From assembly GCF_009932725.1 (NCBI RefSeq), contig NZ_BLJU01000005.1, positions 372,001-436,000 of the forward strand: a stretch of 64,000 nt of DNA, given 5' to 3'. The translations under genes and the position numbers were made by a program. Position 1 is the stretch's first letter, and the number at the start of each line of letters is the position of its first letter. Source of the DNA: Pseudomonas yangonensis. GTDB lineage: Bacteria; Pseudomonadota; Gammaproteobacteria; Pseudomonadales; Pseudomonadaceae. The notes under the pieces are model-generated. The model did not search any database and had not been told where the DNA came from. It was given only the letters and a program-made list of their open reading frames with translations. Positions 41,517-52,300 of this stretch are shown here, one piece after another.

Positions 41517-42386
41517 TCAGGCGGTCAGACGGGTCAGCGCTTCGCGATACTTGTCGGCGGTCTTCTGCGCGACATCTGCCGGAACTGCCGGGGCCGGGGG
41601 TTGTTTGTTCCAGCCGGTGGACTCCAGCCAGTCGCGCACGAACTGCTTGTCGAAGCTCGGCGGATTGCTGCCCTCTGCATAGCTGTCGGCGGGCCAGAAG
41701 CGGCTGGAGTCCGGGGTCAGCACTTCGTCCATCAGGGTCAGGGTGCCGTCTTCGTCCAGGCCGAATTCGAATTTGGTGTCGGCGATGATGATGCCGCGGG
41801 TAGCGGCGTACTCGACTGCCGTGGTGTACAGCTTGATCGCCGTGTCACGCACCTGGGCGGCCAGTTCGGCGCCGATGATGGCTTCACACTGCTCGAAGCT
41901 GATGTTCTCGTCATGATCGCCCACGGCGGCCTTGGTCGAGGGGGTGAAGATCGGTTGCGGCAGCTTGGCCGCTTCTTTCAGGCCGGCCGGCAGGGCGATA
42001 CCACAAACGGTGCCGCTCTTCTGGTATTCCTTCCAACCAGAGCCGACGATATAGCCGCGCACGATGGCTTCCACGGCGACCGGCTTTAGGCGCTTGGCGA
42101 CGACCGCGCGGCCTTCGACCAGCGGCAGCTCGGCAGCCGATACGACGTCCTCGACCTTGTCACCGGTGAAGTGGTTGGGCACCACGCCAGCCAGCTTGTC
42201 GAACCAGAAATTGGAGATGGCGGTGAGGATCTTGCCCTTTTCCGGGATCGGTTGTTCGAGGATGACGTCGAATGCCGACAGACGATCGGTGGCCACCATC
42301 AGCATGCGCTTGTCGTCGATTTCGTAGAGGTCGCGGACCTTGCCCGAGTAGATTTTCTTCAGGCTCAGGGTGGTGGGTGTGCTCAT
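41517..42386 (-). CDS. purC: SAICAR synthetase (phosphoribosylaminoimidazole-succinocarboxamide synthase), long form
   Basis: 289 aa. Purine pathway enzyme joining CAIR and aspartate with ATP. Motifs: [89 protein letters not shown]. It has the ~290-aa layout (long C-terminal part [17 protein letters not shown]) typical of yeast Ade1 and beta-proteobacteria, not the ~236-aa form recalled at this locus in P. aeruginosa. Downstream of bamC on the same strand. Confidence 0.95.
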   Translation of the reverse strand: MSTPTTLSLKKIYSGKVRDLYEIDDKRMLMVATDRLSAFDVILEQPIPEKGKILTAISNFWFDKLAGVVPNHFTGDKVEDVVSAAELPLVEGRAVVAKRLKPVAVEAIVRGYIVGSGWKEYQKSGTVCGIALPAGLKEAAKLPQPIFTPSTKAAVGDHDENISFEQCEAIIGAELAAQVRDTAIKLYTTAVEYAATRGIIIADTKFEFGLDEDGTLTLMDEVLTPDSSRFWPADSYAEGSNPPSFDKQFVRDWLESTGWNKQPPAPAVPADVAQKTADKYREALTRLTA

Positions 42387-42417
42387 GTCGGCATTTCCGT
42401 TTCTGGCAAACGAAACA

Positions 42418-42443
42418 GGCGAAACCTTTGCGGGGTTTCGCCC
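42418..42443 (-). terminator. Hairpin between bamC and purC
   Basis: GGCGAAACC-TTTGCG-GGGTTTCGCC stem-loop without a strong T-run on the minus strand. Terminator, attenuator or mRNA-processing site. Confidence 0.5.
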
Positions 42444-42474
42444 ATCGATTAGCGGCTGGAGCGCAGTGCGCTGA

Positions 42475-43596
42475 TCAGCCGAGATTATCCTGGATCAGGC
42501 TCAGCACGCGGCGCGATACATCGGCCGGAGCGACGGTGTTGAGGTCTTTTTCCACAGTGACCTGCACGCCATCGCCCACCGGGGTCAGACGCACCTGGTA
42601 GCGCTCGGCACGGGCTTCGATCTCTTCCTTGCTCGGCGCGCTGCCGAACATGCGGCCGAAGAAGCCGGGCTTCTTCTCGTTGACCTGAGCACCTTCGGCC
42701 AGGTTGATGTAGTACAGGCCGAGGCTGCGGTTGAGGTCGTCGACGCGCACATCGCCAAGCTCCAGCGAGCGACCGACACCGGACCAGGCACGGTCGAAAT
42801 CGGCGCCCAGGTTGAGCACCGGGTTACCGTTGCCGTCTTCGCTCAGGCTGACGCGGCTGGGGGCGTCGAAGTCGCGCGCGGCCAGCAGCGATACGGAACC
42901 GCCCTGCTCCACGCCGCGGGCCATGCTCACCAGCATTTCGTCGAGCAGCGCCGCTTCCAGACTGGCGTTGCCGCTACGCGATGCGAAATCGACCTCGGCC
43001 GCACTACCGGCAGGACGCTCGGCACTGGTGACGAAAATTTCGCTGGTGTTGCGCTGCACGCCCGGTTCGATGCGCACACGCACGCGGGTTTCTGCATCCG
43101 GCGCAACGCCGGAAACACGGCTGCTCAAACGGCGCGCCATACCAGCGGAGAGCTCGTCGAAACGCTGCCAGGAGGTGGTGAACTCACCGACCTGCGGACG
43201 CTCGTTGGCGATACGGAAGCCATTGTCTTCGAAGAACTGACGCGCCAGCGGCCAGACTTCGGCCGGCACGCGCTGAGCCACCACCCAGCGCGAATCGCCG
43301 CTGCGCTGCAAGCTGAACTCACGCTCGTCGGCGCGCACCTGCAGGCCTTGCGGGCGCGGCACTTCGAATTCGGCAGGAGTGGCGGTGGTGCTGGCAATCT
43401 GTGCAGGCACAGGCAGTAGCGGATCGAGGCGCTTGGCCTGGACGTCGGCCGGCAATTGCATCGGTGCAGTCTGGCGCGCTTCCAGGTAGTCGCTGCCGCG
43501 ATCACGGAAGTAGCCATTTTCACCCCAGAGCCAGCCGCAACCGCTGGTGCTGGAGACGATCAGAGCAAGGGCGGAGAATCCGGCCAGTCGCTTCAT
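42475..43596 (-). CDS. bamC: Outer-membrane assembly lipoprotein BamC
   Basis: 373 aa (NlpB). Lipoprotein component of the BAM complex inserting beta-barrels into the outer membrane. Start chosen at [16 protein letters not shown], giving a signal peptide with lipobox TSGC (Cys ~20). Two helix-grip domains follow an unstructured N-terminal stretch ([17 protein letters not shown] is the conserved BamD-binding segment). Final segment [19 protein letters not shown]. Downstream of dapA by 16 bp, the usual dapA-bamC operon. Confidence 0.93.
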   Translation of the reverse strand: MKRLAGFSALALIVSSTSGCGWLWGENGYFRDRGSDYLEARQTAPMQLPADVQAKRLDPLLPVPAQIASTTATPAEFEVPRPQGLQVRADEREFSLQRSGDSRWVVAQRVPAEVWPLARQFFEDNGFRIANERPQVGEFTTSWQRFDELSAGMARRLSSRVSGVAPDAETRVRVRIEPGVQRNTSEIFVTSAERPAGSAAEVDFASRSGNASLEAALLDEMLVSMARGVEQGGSVSLLAARDFDAPSRVSLSEDGNGNPVLNLGADFDRAWSGVGRSLELGDVRVDDLNRSLGLYYINLAEGAQVNEKKPGFFGRMFGSAPSKEEIEARAERYQVRLTPVGDGVQVTVEKDLNTVAPADVSRRVLSLIQDNLG

Positions 43597-43612
43597 GCGT
43601 AAAGTCCTTGAG

Positions 43613-44491
43613 TTAAGCCAATACACCGCACTGGCGCATGGCCTGGCGCAGCGGTTCGTGACAGCGCGGGCTGAGCCAGGTCAGCGGCAGGCGGATACCA
43701 TCGCCCATCAAGCCCATTTCGTGCAGCGCCCATTTCACCGGAATCGGATTGGATTCGAGGAACAGGGCCTTGTGCAACGGCATCAGACGGTCATTGATGG
43801 CGCGGGCGATGGCAGCCTCGCCACGCATGGCAGCAGCGCACAGGTCGCTCATGGCGCGCGGCGCAACGTTGGCGGTAACCGAGATGTTGCCCTTGCCGCC
43901 CAGCAGCATGAGTTCAACGGCGGTGGCGTCGTCACCGGAGTAGACGAGGAAATCCTTGCTGACGCGATCCAGCACTTCCTGGGCGCGCTGCAGGTCGCCG
44001 GTGGCTTCCTTGATACCGATGATGTTGTCGATCTTCGACAGGCGCTCGACGGTCTCCGGCAGCATGTCGCACACGGTACGACCCGGCACGTTGTAGAGGA
44101 TCTGCGGGATGGACACGGCTTCGGCAATGTGGCGGAAGTGCAGGTACAGGCCTTCCTGGGTCGGCTTGTTGTAGTACGGGGTCACCAGCAGGGCAGCGTC
44201 GGCGCCAACCTCCTGGGCGGCACGGGTCAGCTCGACCGACTCGCGAGTGGAGTTGCCACCGGTACCGGCGATCACCGGAATGCGGCCGGCGACCTGCTTG
44301 ACCACACGCTTGATCACTTCGATGTGTTCACCCACGTCCAGCGTGGCGGACTCACCGGTGGTGCCGACCGCGACGATGGCATTGGTGCCCTCCTGCAGGT
44401 GGAAATCCACCAATTTGCTCAGGGCCTCCCAATCCAGACCACCCTGCGCATCCATGGGCGTGACCAGTGCCACCATACTGCCCGCAATCAT
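43613..44491 (-). CDS. dapA: 4-hydroxy-tetrahydrodipicolinate synthase
   Basis: 292 aa. Condenses pyruvate with aspartate semialdehyde in lysine/diaminopimelate synthesis. [13 protein letters not shown] start; [10 protein letters not shown] substrate loop; [23 protein letters not shown] (Tyr/Arg); Schiff-base Lys in [19 protein letters not shown]. The start at 44491 matches the family N-terminus; the frame extends 16 codons upstream. Forms an operon with bamC. Confidence 0.96.
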   Translation of the reverse strand: MIAGSMVALVTPMDAQGGLDWEALSKLVDFHLQEGTNAIVAVGTTGESATLDVGEHIEVIKRVVKQVAGRIPVIAGTGGNSTRESVELTRAAQEVGADAALLVTPYYNKPTQEGLYLHFRHIAEAVSIPQILYNVPGRTVCDMLPETVERLSKIDNIIGIKEATGDLQRAQEVLDRVSKDFLVYSGDDATAVELMLLGGKGNISVTANVAPRAMSDLCAAAMRGEAAIARAINDRLMPLHKALFLESNPIPVKWALHEMGLMGDGIRLPLTWLSPRCHEPLRQAMRQCGVLA

Positions 44492-44691
44492 GCAACCGCT
44501 CCTGCCGGAAAAATTGAGCCGTAATGGTACTGGTGCCACCAGTCCGGCACAAGCAACGGCCCGTTATACGTGCTGGCCGTCGTCCGATGCACCAGGTGCC
44601 GCCATTCCCCTCGGCGGTGCTTTTCGCTAACCTGCTGCCTTTGGTCTGCGGCTGCTCATGCGCGGACCGTTCATCGCTTTAGGAAGGCTGC

Positions 44692-45249
44692 ATGTCCACC
44701 CCCCCCGTTCGCGAACAATTCCTCGTTATCAGCGCTCTCGGCCGCGATGCCATGGCCCTGACCAACCTGCTCAGCCGCACCAGCCACGAGAACCGTTGCG
44801 CGGTGATCAGCACCCGCTTGAGCCGCCATGGAGAGTTCAGCGCTCTGGTGCTGCAGGTGTCCGGCAGTTGGGATGCACTGGCGCGCCTGGAGTCGAGCCT
44901 GCCGCTGCTGGCCAAGAAGCACGACTTCACCGTGGACCTGGTGCGCAGCGCCGCCGCGGAGGTACGCCCGCAGGCGCTGCCTTACGTGGCCTACGTCAGC
45001 GCCGTTTACCGCCCGGATATCCTCAACGAACTGTGCCAGTTCTTCATCGATCACCGCGTCGAGCTGGAGAGCCTGACCTGCGATACCTACCAGGCGCCAC
45101 AGACCGGCGGCACCATGCTCAACGCCACCCTGACCGTGACGCTGCCGGCCGGCACGCAAATCAGCTGGCTGCGCGATCAGTTTCTGGATTTTGCCGATGC
45201 GCTTAATCTCGATGCCTTGATCGAACCCTGGCGCCCGCAGAATCCATGA
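44692..45249 (+). CDS. Glycine cleavage system regulator-like ACT protein (GcvR family)
   Basis: 185 aa with two ACT domains (residues ~8-80 and ~97-175; REQFLVISALGRDAMALTNL, LPYVAYVSAVYRPDILNELC). GcvR proteins bind glycine and inhibit GcvA. Divergent from dapA and upstream of bcp, the arrangement recalled for P. aeruginosa PA1009-PA1008. The exact regulatory target in Pseudomonas is less certain than the fold. Confidence 0.88.
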   Translation: MSTPPVREQFLVISALGRDAMALTNLLSRTSHENRCAVISTRLSRHGEFSALVLQVSGSWDALARLESSLPLLAKKHDFTVDLVRSAAAEVRPQALPYVAYVSAVYRPDILNELCQFFIDHRVELESLTCDTYQAPQTGGTMLNATLTVTLPAGTQISWLRDQFLDFADALNLDALIEPWRPQNP

Positions 45250-45261
45250 CGATCTGCTGCG

Positions 45262-45345
45262 CGTCGGCCCTGCTGCGTTAGAAACAGGTTCGGCTCATTT
45301 ACCACTCGTAAAGGCGTACGCGATCCCGACCGGGCCTCACCTGTT
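45262..45345. repeat. Dispersed palindromic repeat (same family as 54247-54389)
   Basis: CTGCTGCGTTAGAAACAGGT, CTCATTTACCACTCGTAAA and CCTGTTTCTG parallel CTGCGTTAAAAACAGGCT, CTCATTTACAACTCGTAAA and CCTGTTTTCG in the copy at 54.3 kb. Between gcvR-like and bcp; no gene. Confidence 0.6.
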
Positions 45346-45420
45346 TCTGCGGGGCCGCAATCGGTATTGCATGGCTCGAGCGCGAGAGGTCGCCGACAAC
45401 CCCTGAATGAAGGAGTCTCC

Positions 45421-45894
45421 ATGTCCGTTGAACTCGACAAACCCGTTGCCGACTTCCAGGCCCAGGCCACCAGTGGTCAGCAGGTAAAGCTGTCCGACCT
45501 CAAGGGCAAGCAGGTGGTGCTGTACTTCTACCCGAAGGACGCCACGCCGGGCTGCACCACTGAAGGTATGGATTTCAGCGCTCGCTTCGAGCAGTTCGAA
45601 GCAGCCAATACGCTGGTCTTCGGCGTATCGATGGACAGCCTGAAGAAGCACGAGAGTTTCAAAAGCAAGCAGGCCTTTCCCTTCGAGCTGATCAGCGACG
45701 AAGAGCACCAGCTGTGCGACCTGTTCGGCGTGTATCAGCTGAAAAAGAACTACGGCAAGGAATACATGGGCATCGTGCGCAGCACCTTCCTCATCGACAA
45801 GAACGGCGTGCTGCGCGAGGAATGGCGCAATATCAAGGTCGCCGGCCATGTCGACAAGGTGCTGGCAGCGGCCGAGGCCCTGAACAAGGCCTGA
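45421..45894 (+). CDS. bcp: Thiol peroxidase, bacterioferritin comigratory protein (peroxiredoxin Q)
   Basis: 157 aa cytosolic peroxiredoxin reducing H2O2 and organic peroxides. Peroxidatic Cys in DATPGCTTEGMDFS; YFYPKD and GVSMDSLKKHESF follow. The Cys usually found five residues after the first (GCTTEAC) is Gly here, so resolution would need another Cys (HQLCDLF) or a one-Cys mechanism. GAAGGAG lies before ATG 45421; the longer frame from 45367 is not conserved. Confidence 0.94.
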   Translation: MSVELDKPVADFQAQATSGQQVKLSDLKGKQVVLYFYPKDATPGCTTEGMDFSARFEQFEAANTLVFGVSMDSLKKHESFKSKQAFPFELISDEEHQLCDLFGVYQLKKNYGKEYMGIVRSTFLIDKNGVLREEWRNIKVAGHVDKVLAAAEALNKA

Positions 45895-45912
45895 TCCTCG
45901 CCACAATCGAAA

Positions 45913-45936
45913 AAGGCCGCGCTTGCGGCCTTCTTT
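45913..45936 (+). terminator. Bidirectional terminator between bcp and the AI-2E permease gene
   Basis: AAGGCCGC-GCTT-GCGGCCTT followed by CTTTCT, preceded by A-run for the opposite strand. Confidence 0.85.
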
Positions 45937-45953
45937 CTATCTGCGTGTCCCTT

Positions 45954-47024
45954 TCAGTCGATAGCCACCAGCTCGGTACGCGGCCAGGCATTGATCACGG
46001 CCTTGAACAGGGTGGCCAGCGGAATGGCGAAGAACACGCCCCAGAACCCCCATAGCCCACCGAACAGCAGCACCGCGCAGATGATCGCCACCGGATGCAG
46101 GTTGACCGCCTCGGAGAACAGCAGCGGCACCAGCACGTTGCCGTCGAGTGCCTGGATGATGCCGTAGATCACCATCAGGTAGAGGAATTGGTCGCTCCAG
46201 CCCCACTGGAACAGACCGATCAGCGCCACCGGCACCGTCACCACCACCGCACCGATGTAGGGCACCACCACCGACAGGCCGACCAGCAGGGCCAGCAGCG
46301 CGGCGTAATTCAGGCCCAGGTAGGCGAAGGCGATGTAAGTGACCACGCCGCAAATGATGATCTCGATGAACTTGCCGCGAATGTAGTTGGCGATCTGCTG
46401 GTTCATCTCCTGCGCCACCTGAGTGATCAGCGCGCGCTCGCGCGGCAGGTAGCCGCGGAACCACTGGCCGATCTGCTCTCGGTCCTTGAGGAAGAAGAAC
46501 ACCAGAATTGGCACCAGCACCAGGTAGATCATCACGCTGACCAGCACCGGCAGGCTGGACAGGGAGAACGACAGCGCCCACTGGCCAAACTTGCCGGCTT
46601 CGCCGCGCATGCTGTCGATCAGTTGCACCACCTGTGCATCGGTAATCAGATTCGGGTAACGCTCAGGCAGCAGCAGGAAGACCGACTGCCATTCAGCCGC
46701 CATGCGCGGCAGTTCGTTGAACAGGGTGCTCAGCTGCTGCCAAAGCAGCGGCATCAGCACCAGCAGAAATACCGTCAGCCCGCCCATGAACAGGGTGAAC
46801 ACCAGCCAGACTGCCAACACCTGCGGTACCTTGAGACGTTCCAGACCGTTGACCAGGCCCTGCATGAGAAAGGCCAGCACCAGGCCGGTCAGCACTGGCG
46901 CAAGCATCCCGCCGAGCGTCAGCACCACGGCAAAGCCCAGCACCAGCAGCACCGCCAGCACCACGGCCTGCTCATCGGAGAAATAGCGGTACAGCCAGTC
47001 GCGAATAACCTTGACCATCAACAA
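45954..47024 (-). CDS. AI-2E family / PerM-like permease
   Basis: 356 aa inner-membrane protein with ~8 helices in the family pattern: two N-terminal helices (VVLAVLLVLGFAVVLTLGGM), a soluble middle loop (residues ~95-150), then C-terminal helices containing the conserved RGKFIEIIICGVVTYIAF and GLSVVVPYIGAVVVTVPVAL. Members include PerM, TqsA and Na+/H+ antiporters; the transported substrate is unknown here. Confidence 0.9.
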   Translation of the reverse strand: MLMVKVIRDWLYRYFSDEQAVVLAVLLVLGFAVVLTLGGMLAPVLTGLVLAFLMQGLVNGLERLKVPQVLAVWLVFTLFMGGLTVFLLVLMPLLWQQLSTLFNELPRMAAEWQSVFLLLPERYPNLITDAQVVQLIDSMRGEAGKFGQWALSFSLSSLPVLVSVMIYLVLVPILVFFFLKDREQIGQWFRGYLPRERALITQVAQEMNQQIANYIRGKFIEIIICGVVTYIAFAYLGLNYAALLALLVGLSVVVPYIGAVVVTVPVALIGLFQWGWSDQFLYLMVIYGIIQALDGNVLVPLLFSEAVNLHPVAIICAVLLFGGLWGFWGVFFAIPLATLFKAVINAWPRTELVAID

Positions 47025-47082
47025 TCCTTAATCTGCAAAAGAGGCGCGCCCGTTATCTTTTAGCCTGCGTGACGGGGATGGT

Positions 47083-47325
47083 TCAGGCTTTACGCAACCA
47101 GTAACGATAAATACCTGCGTCGACCTCTTCATGCAGCAGCGCATGCCCGGCGAGACTGGCGAAGGCGCGAAAATCGCGCTGCGAGCCGGCATCGGTGGCG
47201 CTGACCTTGAGCACGGCACCGCTGGCCAGGCGATTGAGCTCGAGCTTGGCTTTGAGCAACGGCAGCGGGCAGTTCAGCCCGCAGGCATCGAGTTCGGCAT
47301 CGAACGCCGGTACGTCTGTCATCAT
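47083..47325 (-). CDS. TusA-family sulfurtransferase-like protein
   Basis: 80 aa. SirA/TusA fold with the CPxP motif in ACGLNCPLPLLKAKLELNRL (Cys near 20), then GAVLKVSATDAGSQRDF. Carries persulfide sulfur; the P. aeruginosa homolog at this locus (PA1006) is tied to molybdenum homeostasis. Met2 at 47322 is an equal start. Lies between the permease and the M48 protease. Confidence 0.88.
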   Translation of the reverse strand: MMTDVPAFDAELDACGLNCPLPLLKAKLELNRLASGAVLKVSATDAGSQRDFRAFASLAGHALLHEEVDAGIYRYWLRKA

Positions 47326-47430
47326 CTACTCCTGATAAGTCGGCTAGGATACCCAAGCCGCCGCAACCCTGGCCAGCGCGGTGTCTGGCCGGCTACAGTA
47401 ACGCCTTTGCCTCCCGAGAGCCCTGAGTGC

Positions 47431-48864
47431 ATGACTTTTCTGCGCCCCACCCTGCTGACGCTGGCCTGCCTGTTCGCCGCCCATACCGGCGCCAGTGACC
47501 TGCCGTCGCTTGGCGACGCCAGCTCCTCGATCGTCTCGCCGCAGCAAGAACACCAGCTAGGCCGCGCCTGGCTCGGTCTGCTGCGTGGTCAGGTTTCGCA
47601 ACTGGACGACCCGCAACTCAAGGACTTCGTCGAGTCCAGCGTCTATCGCCTGGCAGAAACCAGCCAGCTGCAGGATCGCCGCCTGGAATTCGTCCTGCTC
47701 AACAGCCCGCAACTGAACGCCTTCGCCGCCCCTGGCGGAATCGTCGGGGTCAACGGCGGCTTGTTCCTCTATGCTCAGACCGAAGCCGAGTACGCCTCGG
47801 TCATGGCGCACGAACTGGCGCACTTGTCGCAGCGCCACTTCGCCCGTGGCGTCGAGGCGCAGCAGCGCATGCAGTTGCCGCTGATGGCGGCCATGCTCGC
47901 CGGCATCGTCGCCGCCGCGGCAGGTGCGGGCGACGCCGGTATCGCCACCATCATGTCGACCCAGGCCGCGGCCATTCAGGAGCAACGGCGCTTCTCCCGA
48001 CAGAACGAGCAGGAGGCCGACCGTATCGGCCTGGTCAACCTGGAAAAGGCAGGATACGACCCACGCGCGATGCCGATGATGTTCGAGCGATTGATGCGTC
48101 AGTACCGCTACGACGCCAAACCGCCGGAATTCCTGCTCACTCACCCGGTGTCGGAATCGCGTATCGCCGATACCCGCAACCGCGCCGAACAGTATCCGGC
48201 CCAGGGTCGTGAGGACAGCTTGCGTTACCAGTTGATGCGTGCACGCGTACAACTGACCTACGAGGAAACACCGGGCGTCGCTGCCAAGCGTTTCCGCGCC
48301 ATGCTCGACGAGAACCCGGGCCTCGATGCAGCCCGCTATGGGCTGGTGCTGGCACAGATGAAAACCGGCCAACTCGCCGAGGCCGGCGAGACCCTGGCCC
48401 CGCTACTGAGCAAGAGCCCGGACGACATCACCTACAACCTGGCGCAGATCGAGCTGGATATGGCGGCCAACCGCCTGGATGCCGCCGAGCGCCGCCAGAA
48501 GCGCATGTTCACCCTCTACCCGAGCAACTACCCGCTGCAGCAGACGCAAGTCGACCTGCTGCTCAAACAGCAACGCATCGCCGAAGCCGAGCGCGCCCTG
48601 GACAACCTGCTCAAGACCCGCGCCAAGGACCCGGACGTGTGGTATCAGGTCGCCGAGGTACGCGGCCTGAGCGGCAACACCATCGGTCTGCATCAGGCGC
48701 GCGCGGAGTTCTTCGCCTTGGTCGGCGATTACAACCAGGCCATCGAGCAACTGGACTTCGCCAAGCGCCGCGCCAGCAACAACTTCCAGTTGGCATCGCG
48801 CATCGATGCCCGTCAGCGCGAACTCTCCGAAGAGAAGCGTCTGGTCGAGCAGATGCTGCGCTGA
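47431..48864 (+). CDS. Periplasmic M48 metalloprotease with TPR domain (BepA-like)
   Basis: 477 aa. Signal peptide (MTFLRPTLLTLACLFAAHTG) directs export. Zn protease core SVMAHELAHLSQRH (HExxH) with downstream glutamate in RQNEQEADRIG, and NAFAAPGGIVGVNGGL. TPR helices from ~290 to the end (DITYNLAQIELDMAANRLDA, PDVWYQVAEVRGLSG). BepA-type proteins degrade or chaperone stalled outer-membrane proteins (LptD, BAM). The ATG at 47431 gives a proper signal peptide. Confidence 0.92.
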   Translation: MTFLRPTLLTLACLFAAHTGASDLPSLGDASSSIVSPQQEHQLGRAWLGLLRGQVSQLDDPQLKDFVESSVYRLAETSQLQDRRLEFVLLNSPQLNAFAAPGGIVGVNGGLFLYAQTEAEYASVMAHELAHLSQRHFARGVEAQQRMQLPLMAAMLAGIVAAAAGAGDAGIATIMSTQAAAIQEQRRFSRQNEQEADRIGLVNLEKAGYDPRAMPMMFERLMRQYRYDAKPPEFLLTHPVSESRIADTRNRAEQYPAQGREDSLRYQLMRARVQLTYEETPGVAAKRFRAMLDENPGLDAARYGLVLAQMKTGQLAEAGETLAPLLSKSPDDITYNLAQIELDMAANRLDAAERRQKRMFTLYPSNYPLQQTQVDLLLKQQRIAEAERALDNLLKTRAKDPDVWYQVAEVRGLSGNTIGLHQARAEFFALVGDYNQAIEQLDFAKRRASNNFQLASRIDARQRELSEEKRLVEQMLR

Positions 48865-48874
48865 GCTTGGGTAC

Positions 48875-49266
48875 GTAGCCCGGAGGAAAGCCGGGGCGTC
48901 CCTGAGCCTGACCCCGGATTGCATCCGGGCTACGGGTTTCCGTCTAGCGAGACAGACAGATGACTCGCGGCGCTACCGCCCTCTCCCCCTGCCCCTCTCC
49001 CATGGGAGAGGGGAGCACACTGCGTAGAACCTGGATGTGTAGCCCGGATGAAATTCGGGGCGTTCTTGAGCCTGCCCCCCGGATTGCATCCGGGCTACGG
49101 GTTTCCGTCTAGCGAGACAGACAGGCGACTCGCGGCGCTACCGCCCTCTCCCCCAGCCCCTCTCCCATAAATGGGAGAGGGAGCACATTTGCGTAGAACC
49201 TGAATGTGTAGCCCGGATGAAATCCGGGGCGTTCCTGAGCCTGCCCCCGGATTGCATCCGGGCTAC
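48875..49266. repeat. Three REP palindromes with alternating spacer repeats
   Basis: GTAGCCCGG...CCGGGCTAC units at 48875-48933, 49039-49098 and 49208-49266. The intervening ~105-bp sequences (GGGTTTCCGTCTAGCGAGAC ... CCCTCTCCCA) are themselves repeated (48934-49038, 49099-49207). A REP-cluster between two convergent genes. Confidence 0.9.
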
Positions 49267-49305
49267 CCGACTACCAAAGCCTGTGAATACCGCCCCAGAA
49301 AAAGA

Positions 49306-49326
49306 AGCCCCGCACTTGGCGGGGCT
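49306..49326 (-). terminator. Terminator of the glutamate dehydrogenase gene
   Basis: AGCCCCGC-CAAGT-GCGGGGCT read on the minus strand, followed by TCTTTTTCT. Confidence 0.8.
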
Positions 49327-49346
49327 CTTTGATTTCAGCGGACAGC

Positions 49347-52300
49347 TCAGGCGCTTTGCGCCAGATCCATCAGCTCGCGGTTGGCCACCGCATACATGGC
49401 GTAGTCAGTGCCGGTCGCCGAACGCAGCTCGACCAGCATCGCCTTCCAGCGGTCGACCAGGCGTTGATGCTGGTCGAGCCACAGCGCCACGCGCGCCTCG
49501 ATTTCCTGTGGCCCCTCGGCCATCTGCAGCACCGACACGGTGATCGCACGCTGCTGCCAGTCCAGATCGTCACGGAAGGCTTCGCGGGCCAGCGCCTGCC
49601 AGTTGGTTTCCACCGGCAGATTGGTGATCTGCTGCAGGTACCAGGACAGCTCCAGCGCGCCACCGACGGCGAAGTAGGCGGTGGCCACTTCGCTGGTGTC
49701 CTTGCCGGTGACATCCGCCGCTTCGATGATCGGCAGCAGGGTGTACAGATGGCTGGTGCCGGCCACAACACGCGCCAGCTCTTCCGGCGTGCCGGCTTCG
49801 ACGAAGCTCTGGTAACGCGCCAGCCACTGTTCGCGAGCCGGGCCTTCGAGCAGCTCGTCCAGACGACCGACCAGCGCCTCGATGCGCGGCGCGAAGTGCG
49901 CGACATCGCGCGCCGCATCCAGCTCGTTGCGACGGCTGCGCAGGAACCAGCGGGTGGCACGACGGCCCAGACGCATCAGCTCGTCCATCAGCTGCAGCTG
50001 CAGCTCGGCCGGTACCTTGTAGTCCAGCGCCTCGATCTGCGCCCACCAGTGCGGCAGACGGAACAGGTCACGCACGATGACGTAGGCGCCGGCGACGTTG
50101 GCCGCGCTCATGCCGGTGGACTCCTTCAGGCGCTGCACGAAGGTGATGCCCATGTGGTTGACCAGATCGTTGGCGATCTGCGTGCTGACGATCTCGCGCT
50201 TGAGGCGATGACGGCGCATGGCGTCGCCGAACTTCTCGGTGAGGATTTCCGGGAAGGCGGTTTCCATCTCGCGCGCCAGGTAGTCGTCGTCCGGCACCAG
50301 GGACTTGAGCAAGGATTCCTTGAGGTCGATCTTGCTGTAGGAGATCAGCACCGACAGTTCCGGGCGGGTCAGGCCCTGGCCGTTGGTGGCGCGCTCGTTC
50401 AGCTCTTCGTCCGAGGGCAGGAACTCCAGCGCGCGGTCGAGCTTGCCGGCGCTCTCCAGCGCGTTCATCAGGCGCTTGTACTCGCCGACGCGCTCGCGGG
50501 CGCGGCGTTCGGCCAGCGACAGCGCCTGGGTCTGCTTGTAGTTGTTGCCCAGCACCAGCTCGGACACGTCATCGGTCATCTCGGCCAGCAGCTTGTTGCG
50601 CTGCTTCTCGGTCATGTCGCCGCCCGAGACGATCTCGCCCAGCAGAATCTTGATGTTCACTTCATGGTCGGAGCAGTCCACACCGCCGGCGTTGTCGATG
50701 AAGTCGGTGTTGCTGGCGCCGCCATGCAGGCCGAACTCGACGCGGCCAAGCTGGGTCATGCCCAGGTTGCCGCCCTCGCCCACCACCTTGGCGCGCAGTT
50801 CACGACCGTCCACGCGCAGCGCGTCGTTGGCCTTGTCGCCGACGTCGGCGTGGCTTTCCTTGCTGGATTTGACGTAGGTGCCGATACCGCCGTTCCACAG
50901 CAGGTCGACCGGTGCCTTGAGCAGCGCGTTGAGCAGCTCGGTGGGCGCCAGCTTGTCGGCGGCGATGTCGAAGCGCGCCTTCATCTGCGGGGTGATGGTG
51001 ATGCTCTTGGCGCTGCGCAGGAAGATGCCGCCGCCTTCGGAGATCAGCTTGCTGTCGTAGTCGGCCCAGCTCGAACGCGGCAGGTCGAACAGACGCTTGC
51101 GCTCGGCGAAGCTCCTGGCCGCATCCGGGTTCGGATCGATGAAGATATGCATGTGGTTGAAGGCAGCCACCAGCTGCAGCTTGTCCGACAGCAGCATGCC
51201 GTTGCCGAACACGTCGCCGGCCATATCGCCGATGCCGATCACGGTAACGTTGTCCTTCTGCACGTCGATGCCGCGCTCGCGGAAGTGGCGCTGCACCGAG
51301 ACCCAGCCGCCCTTGGCGGTGATGCCCATGCCCTTGTGGTCGTAACCGGCCGAACCGCCGGAGGCGAAGGCGTCGCCGAGCCAGAAGCCGTACTCGGCAG
51401 CGATGCCGTTGGCGATGTCGGAGAAGGTCGCGGTGCCCTTGTCCGCCGCCACCACCAGGTAGGGATCGTCAGCGTCGTGGCGCACCACGCCCACCGGCGG
51501 CACCACCTCGCCTTCCTTGAGGTTGTCGGTGATATCCAGCAGGCCGCTGATGAAGATGCGGTAGCAGGCGATACCCTCGGCCATCACCTCGTCACGCGAA
51601 CCGCCGAGCGGCATCTTGCGCGGCACGAAGCCGCCCTTGGCGCCCATCGGCACGATCACCGCGTTCTTCACCTGCTGCGCCTTGACCAGGCCAAGCACCT
51701 CGGTACGGAAGTCTTCCTCGCGGTCCGACCAGCGCAGGCCGCCGCGGGCGACGTCGCCGAAGCGCAGGTGCACACCCTCGACGCGCGGGCTGTAGACGAA
51801 GATCTCGAACTTAGGCACCGGCCGCGGAATCTCCGGAATCAGGCGCGGGCTGAGCTTGAAGCTGAAATAGGACTTGGCCACGCCGCTGGCATCGGCCTGG
51901 AAGAAGTTGGTACGCAGGGTCGCCTTGATCAGATCCAGGTAGCGACGCAGGATGCGGTCTTCGTTGAGTACGGCGACGTTGTCCAGCGCAGCCAGGATGG
52001 CCTGCTCGAGCTTCTGCTGCTTGTCTTCCAGATCCTCGGCGGTGAGCTTGCGCGCGAGGTAGAAACGGGTGCGGAACAGGCGCACCAGCTCCCTGGCGAT
52101 ATCGGCGTGGTTGATCAGGGTCGAGGCGATGTAGCTGAGGTCGAAGCCCAGGCGGATCTGCTTGAGATAACGCGCATAGGCACGCAGCAGAGCGACGTCA
52201 CGCCAGGGCATGGCGGCGATCAGCACCAGGCGGTTGAAGGCATCGTTCTCGGCTTCGCCGCCGACGATATGGATGAACGCGTCCTGCAGCGTGTCGTTGA

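Noticed and set aside
43547..44524. Long frame antisense to dapA/bamC
   Set aside because: GC-rich antisense shadow without conserved motifs.
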